DNA from: Aselliscus stoliczkanus
Taxonomy: Eukaryota > Chordata > Mammalia > Chiroptera > Hipposideridae
DNA length: 64,000 nt
Reading direction: 5' to 3'
Assembly (NCBI GenBank): GCA_033961575.1
Contig: CM066732.1
Span: 83,321,687-83,385,686, forward strand
Shown here: piece by piece, positions 38,276 to 48,895 of the stretch
Layout: the number at the start of each line of letters is the position of its first letter
Numbering within the stretch: position 1 is the first letter of the stretch
The notes under the pieces: generated by a model
Database searches by the model: none
What the model saw: only the letters and a program-made list of their open reading frames with translations
Told to the model about the DNA's origin: nothing
Made by a program: the position numbers and the translations under genes

Positions 38276-40599
38276 AAATCACCAATAAAATTTTTATTTC
38301 TACCCAGACAGAGCAATCTTAAAAAAGCAATAGATTTCATTTTCTAGAGCACAGGATATTAGAGTTTCCTAAGGGTCCTTTCCCTCAATGTCTTCCTGTT
38401 AACTGGCTTCTAAAATCAGGGCTTCTGAGGCATGGACTGGTGGACTACACAAGCTGGGAGGAGTGTTTTCTCAATGGAGAGCAAGACACCTGGTAACAGA
38501 GCTGTCTAATTTTTAAATTAAATCTCTTTAATTTTTAAATTCAAACATTCATATTTTAAAAACCACAAAATTAATTGATTACTATTAGAGGGTACTACTG
38601 TACTGACTCAATATTTTAAAAATTGGTTAATATGGCAACAAATTCAAGGTTTAGCTTGCCTTTTCTGAGTGAACTGTACTGTCAGTTACCCAAATAGTAA
38701 AGAAGGAGAGATTTCTGTTTTAGAAGAATCTAAGTACTGTGCATCAATGTCTGTTAATATCAAAAAGAGAGAGAAAGACAGAGACAGAATGATAGAGATA
38801 TTATGTGCTTCCATTTGGATGAACACACCATCTATAAAGTAGTCTTACCAAAAGCTATAATTTACAGGAAATAGAGATAGAAAAACATGTAAATCTACAC
38901 AAAAGAAATGCAAGCAGCAAAATCTAGAATGAGAGAAACCCTATAGGATAAAGCCTTCATTTCTTCAATAATAAATTGTAAGAAAAAAATAGGCAGAGGA
39001 GGTTCTTACACAGTAAAATCTATTTAAAGAACACATCAACCGATTGCAAAATGTGGGGTTTTTTTTATTTTTATTTTTTTCCTTCAGATCCCGATTCAAA
39101 TGAAATGTACCACAAAATTTTGTTGCATTTATGAAAGATGAGAAATTCAAACACTGTATATTTGATAATTTTCTTAGATGTGGTAATGGTAAATCACTCT
39201 TTTCTAAAAAAAAAAAAAAAAAAAAGTCCTCATCCTTTATTTACAAATAAGAAGATCTGACACCTAAGATTTGCTTCACAATAATGCAGAAGGGGGAAAT
39301 GGCTAAGTATGACAATGGGACAGGATTAGTCATGAGTTGATAGAACTGAGAGTTGGGAACAGGGAGAAATTAAGGTTTCATTGTGCTATTTAAACTTTTT
39401 TGTGTACGGTGAAGTTCTTCATAATTTAAAAAATGGTTTTAAAATGATTTTTTAAAACTTTACATTTAGACCAAAAAGCATATATAACTTAAGAGTAAAA
39501 TACTTGTGAGTATTCACTTGAGCATAATAGCCAGCTTGGGTTATGTTTGCAAGCTCAAAACTGACTTGCAAATTGGATACTACTGTTTCAAAACCAAAGG
39601 ACATGGGCTACCTGGTTATGTTCTTTATATTTTTGAAGTTGGTGATAGAGCTGCAATTAGCAGCACTCCTCACTTCACATCAAGATTGCAGACCAGCAGG
39701 TGTGACTGATATCCTTGATTATATAAGAAGCCTCAGCAAGCTGAGGTCATTCTTTGGAAAGGCAATCCAAAACTATATTTAAGATGTATATTTTTCTTAA
39801 TGAATAAAAAGCAATTAACTTGAAGTAGATTTAGAAATAAGTATGGAAATATTTTTTAAAACAATGCATAGTACTGATATTTTAGTATTAAAAATATGAG
39901 CGTATTTCGTATTTTAAGTATAATGACATTTAAGAGAACTGGGCTTATGTATTGGAATAGCAGGTCAGTTTGCAATTCCAATTGAATGTGTTAATTGCGT
40001 AATTGATTCATACTTGTAATTCTTAGTTCACATCTTACTGAATCGACCCTCAGTAGGGATGTTTAAGAGAATTTCAGGTTCACCATAGTATGAAGTTTAA
40101 TTTATACGGGTTACTATACTAAAATACCTAGGAAAGTTTGTTAATCAGACAGTTGAGGAACTTAAATAGGATATATATAATTGATAAATCCAGTTTAAAA
40201 TTTTTGAAATACGTTAGAAAGTTTTGTAAATGGGATGAAATATTAACCAGTTTCCCTTATAAAATTGTTGCTGATTGTTACACTATGAATTGAATAAGAT
40301 TTATAGGTAGACATTAAATACCTTCGATGAACTAGATTTTTAAATTTATAACTTTAATATTTTATCTATTAATTAAAAAAAAAAAACCCTCAGTATCCTT
40401 TCATTAATGGTTACATTGTTTAAGAAGTAAAGTGGTTTCTCTGTGCACAAACAGCTCCTGCATACGGAACTTAAAAAACAAACAAAGCAGAGCCTCACAT
40501 TTTTAACAAGTAAATTGCTCATTATAGTCCTCAAAAATAAACAAAAACAAAAAAAACAAACATAATAAAGGAGTACCATAATACAATGAGTAGATGTGT
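38276..40599. other. AT-rich unique sequence
   Basis: A 19-base A run lies near 39208-39226. No gene or recognised repeat. Confidence 0.45.
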
Positions 40600-41100
40600 T
40601 TTGGGAGCTCTGATAGTAGCGACACACTATCAGAAATGTCCCTGTTTCCGAGGCTGTCAGAGGATGGCAAGGGCAGGGGCGGGCCGGCTGGGAGGGTTCT
40701 GCATTAACATATTTCCTAGACGCTCCATCTCCTTGGTCCGGCATAATGGATGCCTCCCAGATCCCTGTGGACGCAAGAGCCCATCAGGCCAGAAGCAGAT
40801 TAAAGCTCACACACTTCAAATTGGCGGCTTGCCTCAGCTTGCCAGAAGGCTAGAGTTCAGCACAGCTTAAATAGAGAAGTCTGGAAGCCTCCTTCTCCCT
40901 ATCTCCGTTCTCCTTGCTTTAAAAGACAATCGCACCCATTGCAAACCTCAGGTCAGCCCTCTGCTCTCCCCATTGTCCCACTGCAGTCCAGGCTCAGGGA
41001 AGGGACAGCCGGGGAAGGGGGTGGAAGGTGGAGGACTGAGCTTTGGCGAGCATCTCCCCATCCCTCTCAAGCCTATTGCGCTGTACACAGTGAACTGTCA
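40600..41100. promoter_or_regulatory. Candidate GC-rich regulatory block
   Basis: The least AT-rich single-copy stretch nearby. It contains 'ggcaggggcgggccggctgg' (a GC-box-like core, about 40673-40692) and scattered CpGs, in contrast to flanks with long AT runs. 'gcttaaatag' near 40865 is TATA-like. No open frame with exon signals accompanies it. It could be a promoter, an enhancer or simply a GC-richer patch. Confidence 0.25.
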
Positions 41101-41559
41101 GCAACGACTGATTTATAAGACCGATTTACCTTCTGAAGAGTGTAATTATGCTCAGAGTTAAAAATTAATCAGGTGAGAGAATTATGGAATAGTCATTCTC
41201 GCGACTTTGAAGGACAAACTTAAGTGGAGACCCACCAATACAGCTGCAGATCTTGCCCTGAGGGAGCCCGTACCTCCTCATGAGTTGCAGGGAGAGTTTT
41301 CTGAGCAAGCTGTCTTCTTTGTAAAAAGACAAATGCGAAATCTTGCTAAGTTTCTCCAGAAGAATAATTCCAAATCGGCCAGCTGAAGAGATGGGGAGAA
41401 GGAGATTTTGTGAAAAGAGGAATTTGTAGAGACTGGATTATCTCTGAATAAGGATTTGGTTGTTGTTTCCTGTTAGAATTATTAGCTCAACTACCTTAGC
41501 TTACTTTATGAAACAGTTAGCATTCCATAAACATTATCTTTGTTGTTTTTTTTCTAATA

Positions 41560-42215
41560 CAGTAGTTCCCCCTTATCCTCGGGAAATACATTCTAAGGTT
41601 TCCTGTGGATGCCTGATGCCAAACATAGTACCCAACCCTATGGATACTATACTTTTTCCTATATATACAAAACTATTACAAAGTTTAATTTATCAATTAG
41701 GCATAGTATGAGATTAATGATAACTAATAATAAAATAGAGAAATTTTAATAATATACTGTAATAAAAGTAATGTGAATACGATTTCTCAAAATATCTTAT
41801 TGTACTGTACTCACCCTGGTGATGATGAGAGGTGATAAATGCCTATGTGATGAGATGAAGTGAGGTGAATAACATAGGCATCATGATGTAGCTTTAGGTT
41901 ACTATAAGTGTTACCTGAACACAAGCACTGTGGTACCTACACAGTCTATCCGATAACCAAGGTAGCTAATAAGTCCTTAACAGGGCACGTAGTATATACA
42001 GTGTGTATTTGCTGGGCAAAGAAATAATGATTTAGGTCTGGGGCAGGATGAAACAGGATGGTGGGAGATTTCATCATGCTACTCAGAACAGCATGCAGTT
42101 TAAAACTGGTAAATTGTTTATTTCTGGAATTTTCCATTTAATATGTTTGGACCATGGTTGACCGTGGGTAACTGAAATCACAGGAAGCGAAACCACAGAT
42201 AAGGGGGCACTACTG
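41560..42215 (-). mobile_element. Tigger DNA transposon, non-autonomous, antisense
   Basis: 656 bp with inverted ends CAGTAGTTCCCCCTTATC and, reversed, CAGTAGTGCCCCCTTATC, flanked by TA target duplications at 41558-41559 and 42216-42217. The minus strand carries the Tigger 5' leader ('ttccagaaataaacaat'). The leader translates to a frame sharing its first residues (MENSRNKQF) with one in the element at 52195-52676, but that frame is non-coding leader. No transposase sequence recognised. Confidence 0.85.
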
Positions 42216-42217
42216 TA

Positions 42218-43598
42218 TGTATTCCCTCACCTCAGTAATGTGGCTTTTTGGTTTTCACATTCAGAGATGTGCTCTTTTTAGATGAGGAGGTTTTATGTTA
42301 TTTTTTTCCTCCCTCTCTCTTTTTCTTTTTGGGCAGGGGGCTTTTCAGTTAATTTAGCTTGTTTCTTGAAGTGTTTCATTACATGCCTCCTTGTGTATCT
42401 CTTTCAAAATTGGCATTTCTGTTGGAACACGGTAGATTAGTTTGTATTATCTCTGAAGAGAATTTCTAAGAGTTCCATGACAGTTACCTTGCAGTCCAAT
42501 GATATATCCTGTTACTATTAATTGTTGCAGAATAGTGGCTGCAATAGAGACAAAGGATGGTACAGATCGAATAAGATTACTGCAGTGTCTGAAAATAGTC
42601 CTACCTTTTCTGTCATGAGATACCATGATTTCAACTCTAGGCATCGTCATTGGAAGGATGGGGCCATGTAGTCCATAACTTGAATGGCCTATTTTGTTTG
42701 CCATTCAGGTACATAAACATAGTTGAGAATAAGGTTTAAAACCATCTTTGTATGCCATCTCTCATCAGCTCCCTCTCATACTCTTTGACCTTCTACCCAT
42801 TCCACTTTCTGGGTGGAAGTCTCCCTTTTCTGACCTGGAAATTGTCTTCTACCTCAGAGCTGTGGTCATTCTCCTTGGGACCACCCACTTCTTCTCTTCC
42901 CTGGTGGCTTCTAAGTCTTTGATCATCTTTTGCATCTTACCATTTTCTTGAGCTAGTTGTCTGTCAGTCCTTAGGTTCCTGAAGTTCTATCCTGGGAGTA
43001 GAGGAGGGCAAACCCAGGAAACTGCTCTCAGGATGTGGCATTATTAAGATATTCAGACTTTCTACCGACCAAATTGATAATCCTGTGGGTTTCTCATCTG
43101 CTTTATTATGTTAAAAATGACTGTTTCTGGAGACAAAACTCTTTTCAACCTATAGATATGACTGAAAAGAAAATCAGCCATACAGGTAATGCATTGTACA
43201 TAATGGTACTCCAAGTTAGCTGTTGGGCCACACTCATCTTTAATTTCTCAGTAGGAAGGGTAGGAAATCTATTATCACTGCTTACTTTCTATTTGACTTT
43301 TGAACTCAGCTGTATCTTGCCAAGTGCCCCCCTTCCTCCAAACCTCACTCCATCACAAGTCCTACAGAGATCTTAGGGATAGAGGGAGGTGAAAAGATGT
43401 TCTTCATGGAGAGGTTAGAAATCAAAAATATGTCAGTAATTCTTATTTAAGGAGAACTGTGAAGAATTGTTTTTTGTCTCATCACTCTTGCCCATTCAGG
43501 TTACCTATTTCAACAATTAGTTTTTAACTGATATTTTCATTTATCACTTTTTGTCTTTTCTATCAGGTAGGTAGCTACGTTCTTAAATAATAGGTGTA
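42218..43598. other. Unique sequence
   Basis: No gene seen. The 113-codon frame at 43035-43376 has no supporting features. Confidence 0.45.
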
Positions 43599-43765
43599 GT
43601 GGAAGTGTGAAAACAGCCCTTGACTGGTAGACAGGAGACACTATCCAGGTCTGGCCCTACTCTCCCAACAGCTGGCTGGCTGCAGGCGTGTCACTTACTC
43701 ATTGGACCTTGATTTCTGTGGACACATAGTAAGAGAATTGGACTGGATCAGTCCATAAAATGTGA
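43599..43765 (+). mobile_element. MIR fragment, sense
   Basis: 'ccaggtctggccctactctc', then 'ggctgcaggcgtgtcactta', fits a diverged MIR. Confidence 0.5.
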
Positions 43766-43977
43766 TACTCATGAGAAGGCAGAATTGGAAAACACTGCAC
43801 ACGCTCTTCCCTCTTCTCAGCAACCTACCATGAACATGAATGCCCAATTACAAAGAAAGTTTTTATATTTGGTTTAACCAAGAATTACCCCCTCTAATTT
43901 GACCAGAGAATACCCTGACTTGGATTTTTTCTTTTTCTATCTTTTCTGCCTCTTTCCCTCCCTCCTTCCCTTCTCTT

Positions 43978-44049
43978 TTTTCCTTCCTTCCTTCCTTCCT
44001 TCCTTCCTTCCTTCCTTCCTTCCTTCCTTCCTTCCTTCCTTCCTTCCTT
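43978..44049. repeat. (TTCC)n microsatellite
   Basis: About 17 TTCC units following other C/T-rich sequence. It accounts for the Pro-Ser-Phe-Leu repeats of the plus-strand frame. Confidence 0.95.
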
Positions 44050-44607
44050 TGTTTTCTTCCTTTCTTTTCATATATAGTATCTTAACATTATACAGAACCA
44101 GCATTATGAAACTTATTGTGGGAAATGCAGGACTAAATGAACCTTCTCTAGGTTTGTTTGCTTTTATTCTACATATGGAATATAGACCTACTCAAAGTGT
44201 TACAGTACAGGAGCCACAATATATTGCCTCAATTCTTGTTTAATTATTATATCAGTTTACTTACAAGATTACTGAGCACTAATGAGATAATGGACTAAAA
44301 CAAACAGGATAAAATGTGTCTTTAAAGAGCATGATGATATTTGTTTAGCAAATATGGTGATCTATATTTTTAAAAATCTACATAACTAGAATTTAACATC
44401 AAATCCCAGTAATACTTTATTTTGGCTATTTTCTTATTCACTCATTTGAAGTAAAATAGAAAAATTTTAATCTTTTATTGTACCTAAACCCCACTGACAG
44501 GAATTTTTCTCAAAGCAATGTTTTTAATGCATTAACTAAAAAAATACATAAGATTACAAAGGACACATTAAAATACACTTGTCAAAATATCTTTAAAATT
44601 TTGTGAT

Positions 44608-44608
44608 A

Positions 44609-44645
<37 letters not shown>
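44608..44645. repeat. (TA)n then poly-T
   Basis: A perfect TA array running straight into a T run. Confidence 0.95.
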
Positions 44646-44789
44646 CAAATAACAAGATCTAGCAGTGGATCTAATAACTGCCATAATTTTAAAGTAGTGA
44701 TGAGTGCAAATTTCTGTAACAATTTTAATGTGAAAAAAGCCACACATATGTAAAGAAAATATTCATAATAGCATGGTGTTTGTTGTAGA

Positions 44790-45045
44790 TTATGCTTTCT
44801 AAAGAGAGCCACACAATGTGAGTAAAAATGCCTTCAGATGATGCCAGTCGCCAGCCATTGAATCATCCCCAGTCTCTTATCTTTCTGAGATCCCACATAT
44901 GAAGCAAAGACAAGCCATCTTCATTGTCTGCTGTCCAAAGTCTTGATCCACAGAATAAATGAGCATAATAAGAGGGTTGATTTATGCTCTTAAGCTTTAA
45001 AGTGGTTTTTAAAAATATTGTATGCAGCAACAATAATCATAACAG
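44790..45045 (+). mobile_element. MaLR-like LTR, sense
   Basis: 'agacaagccatcttcattgt', 'cttgatccacagaataaatg', 'agcataataagagggttgat' and a degenerate end with 'tgcagcaacaataatcataa' resemble the 3' half of an MLT-type LTR. Old, with no internal sequence. Confidence 0.5.
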
Positions 45046-46133
45046 TGCTGTCATGAAGTTTGTGTAAGTCCTAAGAAAAGTGCTCTTACCTGCAATGGAA
45101 TGTCAAGATTGTGGGACTCAGAGAAAAGCAGGACAACATCCAGCTTTCTGGTCTGAGCACCTGGAGGATGGCGTTACAATTCAAGGAGGTGAGAAACAGA
45201 GGACTAGATAAGCTCTTGAGGCAAAGTAGGATAGAGATTATGAGCCTCGTTTTGACACCTTTTGTGTTTTTAATGCTTGTGGGCATTCAAATGATTGAAA
45301 TGCCAGTCAGGGCCTCAGCAGGCAATCCTGGGTTAGGGGTAAGCACCAGCTTGGTGGACTTCACAGATCGTATAGAGTGAGTACGAAGGGCAAAAATAGG
45401 GAAAGTAAACCTGAGAACCAAAATGTAATAGGGGGAGGGGTAGAGGAAACTGGAGAAGGAAAATGAGACGCAGTCAGCGTGGGAAAGCGATCACTAAGAG
45501 AAAACAATGCCATGGAAAGTGAAGGATATTATTCGAGCCATGCCTGCCTTCATGTTCACAGAGATTTGGATTCACTTTTTTCTAGTGGGTCCCCCAATTA
45601 AGAATAACTTACTGTTAATGAGTAGCTTTATGCAAGCACATGATTTATGGGCAGATAAACAAAAAAAAAAGATTGAGACTTGCAGCCATAGGTTAAACTA
45701 GGTAGGAGTTGAAAACTTTATTTGCTCTGGCAGTTAACAAAATCTAAATAGTCTACAATCCCTTTCCTCCGAAGACTACTCAGAATGTAATTTAATGTTT
45801 TTCATGGCAATTCAAGGTTAGTTTTATGAACACAAGACAGTCAATCTTATAATTAAATGATGCCTTCAGAGGCAGTCGTTGTAGGGATGATTTAGTTTTC
45901 AAGGAACTCTCATTGTTCTGTAGTTGACTGTTTAGTGGTTTCATGACCCTCTTTCTCAGGGGTTATTGTGGTTTGTGGTCTCCCCACACTATGATTTTTT
46001 TCCTAGTTGGTGGTTTTCCTCTTTATTCTCTTCAGGCACTCCTTCCAACTATGTGTGGGTCTCTTTTAAGTGTGTATCATTCCCTGTTTTTATCTGAGCT
46101 GCCTCAGTTGCTTTTTGCTCTATTCCATGTAGC
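45046..46133. other. Unique sequence
   Basis: No gene or repeat recognised. Confidence 0.45.
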
Positions 46134-46655
46134 CAGTGTATTAGTTTTTTACAGCTGCTGTAAGAAATTACCACAAACTTAATGGCTTAAAATAATACAA
46201 ATGTATTATCTTATAGCTCTGGAGGTGGGACGTTTGAAATAGGTCTCATGAGCTAAACCCAAGGTGTTCATAGGGCTGTACTTTTTTACAGATATGCTAG
46301 GGGAGAATCTGTTCCTTGTGCCTTCCAGCTTCTAGAAGCCTCCCTCGTTTCATAGCTCCTCATCCTCTTCCTACAACTTCAAAGCCAGCAACATTAGGTT
46401 GGGTCCTTTAATGCTGCTATTTCTCTAATTCTCCCTTTTCTACCTGCTTTTTCCCCTTATACATTGTAGTTACATTGGACCACCTGGATAACCCAGGATA
46501 AATTCCTCATCCTAAATTGATCTGATTAGCAACCTTAAATCCATGTAGAATCTTAATTCCCCTTTCCCTGTAACACAGTTTATGCATCGGTTATGAAGGT
46601 TAATATGCAGATATCTTTGGGGGGTGGGGGTCACAATTCTGACTATCACACCTAG
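46134..46655 (-). mobile_element. MLT1-type LTR, antisense
   Basis: 'cagtgtattagttttttaca', 'agctgctgtaagaaattacc', 'acaaacttaatggcttaaaa' and 'ttatagctctggaggtggga' match a reversed MLT1. The far end has 'cagatatctttggggggtgg' and 'cacaattctgactatcacac'. Near full length for an MLT1 LTR. Confidence 0.75.
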
Positions 46656-46948
46656 GAAAATGCCTAAATGTTCTAAGAAAAATAAAATGACCAAATAATG
46701 TGTGTAAAATTTGCCCAATGCATTCTGTATCTCAGAAGACTGTAATTTTGTGGCAGCCATTCTTACTAGATTTGGCGGCAATTTCTCTTCAAACTTAAAA
46801 GACTCTTCTGGAAGGTTGACTTTGCTGAAAGCTGACCACAGATCAGGGAGGCAGAGGTTGCTCTATATCAGTTTTTGTAATGGGCCTATTTCTGAAGAAT
46901 GTTCTACACATTTGGATAGTAAAAGGATGATTTCAAATAGTCAATCAA

Positions 46949-46984
46949 GCCTGGTGGTCTAGTGGTTAGGATTCGGTGCTCTCA
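46949..46984 (+). pseudogene. Retroposed 5' half of tRNA-Glu (CTC)
   Basis: The stretch 46950-46984 follows the 5' half of tRNA-Glu(CTC): its D-arm 'tggtctagtggttaggattc' is unchanged, one C has become T before the anticodon loop, and the match stops within or just after the anticodon CTC. The second half of the tRNA is absent and there is no A tail. A perfect 16-bp direct repeat, TCAAATAGTCAATCAA, flanks it at 46933-46948 and 46982-46997; the last three bases overlap the tRNA match, so the true insert is 33 to 36 nt. It keeps an A box but has no B box, so it should not be transcribed as a tRNA gene. Confidence 0.85.
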
Positions 46985-46997
46985 AATAGTCAATCAA

Positions 46998-47904
46998 TGC
47001 ATAACAAATTAATGGTAGACCTTGATGCTTCTACGTCTCTCTCTATGTTGTCTAGTTTGTGGCACTTTGAGGTAGATTCCAGAGTCCTAAAGTACCAGGG
47101 TCAACACAGGAGCTTCAGGGTGCTCTAAATTCACATCCACTTTCTCAGAGAAGCAGGAATCAAGAAGGATCTTGTTTTTGCTGGATTCTGCTCCAGGGTT
47201 GAAGCCAGAGTAGAAGTTTATAAATCTATCGAATCGAATTGCATTGTAATCAGCTATTTGACTTTCTGTACTTTACTTGAGGGCAAGAACTGTGACTTGC
47301 TCAAGTTGATTTTCCAATCTTGAGGCAGCTCTAAGTAAGTTTTTCATTTGAAAGGGTAGAAGGTGTAATCATCTTTAACCAGGGGAGGGTTGTTGGGAAG
47401 ATCCTAAGATACACCAGGGTAGTCTTTGAAGGGACAGCTCCGTGATAAGCCAAGCTGGCCTTTGTGAATAAGTCTGGGATCTTTCAACACATGGGTTCAG
47501 CCCTCGGAAGTTGCGGGACTACATCTTAGCTGTTTCTCACCTAGAGCCATACATGTGGCCCTGGTAATGTTATGGGTATGTGTGAATTAAATGTGGCTAA
47601 ATGACATCATTTTAAATATCCATGGTATTGCATTGTGTAAAGTATTGCTTCTGAATCAGACAGAGCAGGGTTGAAGGCATTCATCAGGCTGTGCCATCTT
47701 ATTGTCTCTATGCCTCAGGGCTTGCCTCAGGCTTGCCCTGAGCCCCAAGGAGTCTGAGGCCTCACTGTTATACACTTTTCCTTCTTTTTACTTCTAGGAG
47801 TCCAAGTGTTCATTACAGAAACCTTTTTCCCAGCACTTACTCTTCCATATTTGCTTTCTCTTTCATCCTTATCAACACCTGTTCTTCCAACAACCACACA
47901 CATG

Positions 47905-47935
<31 letters not shown>

Positions 47936-48696
47936 CCCTGAGTCTATGATTTGATACAGAACTGCTCCAGAAGCAAGGCTATTTATAAGTATAAGAATCA
48001 TAGAATATTAATTCTAGCTGGGTTCTCCCAAGGTACACCTATATCTGCTCTTTGCAGACTCCCACCCACTCACCTCACTGCAGTGTCTTGAAATCATAAG
48101 CTAAACTTTACAGTCTTTAGGGGGCCATGAGATTTATGATGTGATGAATTACTTTAAGTATTATAAACTTGAGACAAAATCAGATATAATAAGGAGTAGG
48201 AGTAAATCTCCAGCTCATTTTTAAGAAAATAAAATCTTGACAGATGTTTTGGCAGCCTTCAGGGGTCTTTTACTTCCTCTTTATTTTAGAAATTTTCTTC
48301 TTTATTTTAGAGAGACACTTTGGGAAGATTTCAGAACAGGGATCTAAATTTCTCATTTTACTGAGGAGGAGACTGAAGTGCTACAGAGATGAGCTTTTCC
48401 TGGCCTCTCCCAGGCTTTCCCTTCTAAGGCATGCTGCTCAGCCTGGGGAAGGAATGGGATGCTGCACTTTCCTTCTCAAAGTCCCCATTGTGTTCTGGGG
48501 AGAGTGACCTACCTGATCCCTATCATGATTAATGGGGCTTCTGAAGCATGAGATCTGATTATGACCCCATGTTGTTATATTTAATTACAAATCTCATTAC
48601 GGCCCTGGCCATAACACCATGTAGCCCTCTTTGCAGTCACCTTTGCTGATCTGAGTGCCTGAAGGTCCATCTCTATGATTTACTCTAAATTGTTTT
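46998..48696. other. Unique sequence with a CA repeat
   Basis: A MIR-like piece may lie at 47640-47715 ('aagtattgcttctgaatcag'). (CA)n at about 47897-47936. No gene. Confidence 0.45.
47897..47936. repeat. (CA)n microsatellite
   Basis: Near-perfect CA array. It produces a Cys-Val-rich minus-strand frame that is not a gene. Confidence 0.95.
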
Positions 48697-48895
48697 AGAA
48701 TCATAGACTTCTAGAGCTGGAAGGGAGGTTAGAGATCATGAAGTTCAATCCCCTCATTTTACAGATAAAATTACAGAGGCCCCAGAGAGAATAAGTCATC
48801 TTCCAAAGGTCACTTAGTAGATATACGATTGAAACGTGGGGTGCCTGATCCCCAGGCCAGTGATGGTTCTTGCTACATCATGCTGCCCTGCACTT
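48697..48895 (-). mobile_element. MIR-family fragment, antisense
   Basis: 'tctagagctggaagggaggt', 'ctcattttacagataaaatt' and 'ccaaaggtcacttagtagat' follow the reversed layout of a MIR-family or related old mammalian SINE. Confidence 0.65.

Noticed and set aside
41946..42137. Two similar frames (here and at 52274-52507) that looked like a conserved small protein
   Set aside because: Both are the non-coding leader of the same Tigger family, so the similarity reflects shared transposon ancestry.
46949..46984. Intact tRNA-Glu gene
   Set aside because: Only the 5' half is present; the anticodon 3' side, T arm and B box are missing.
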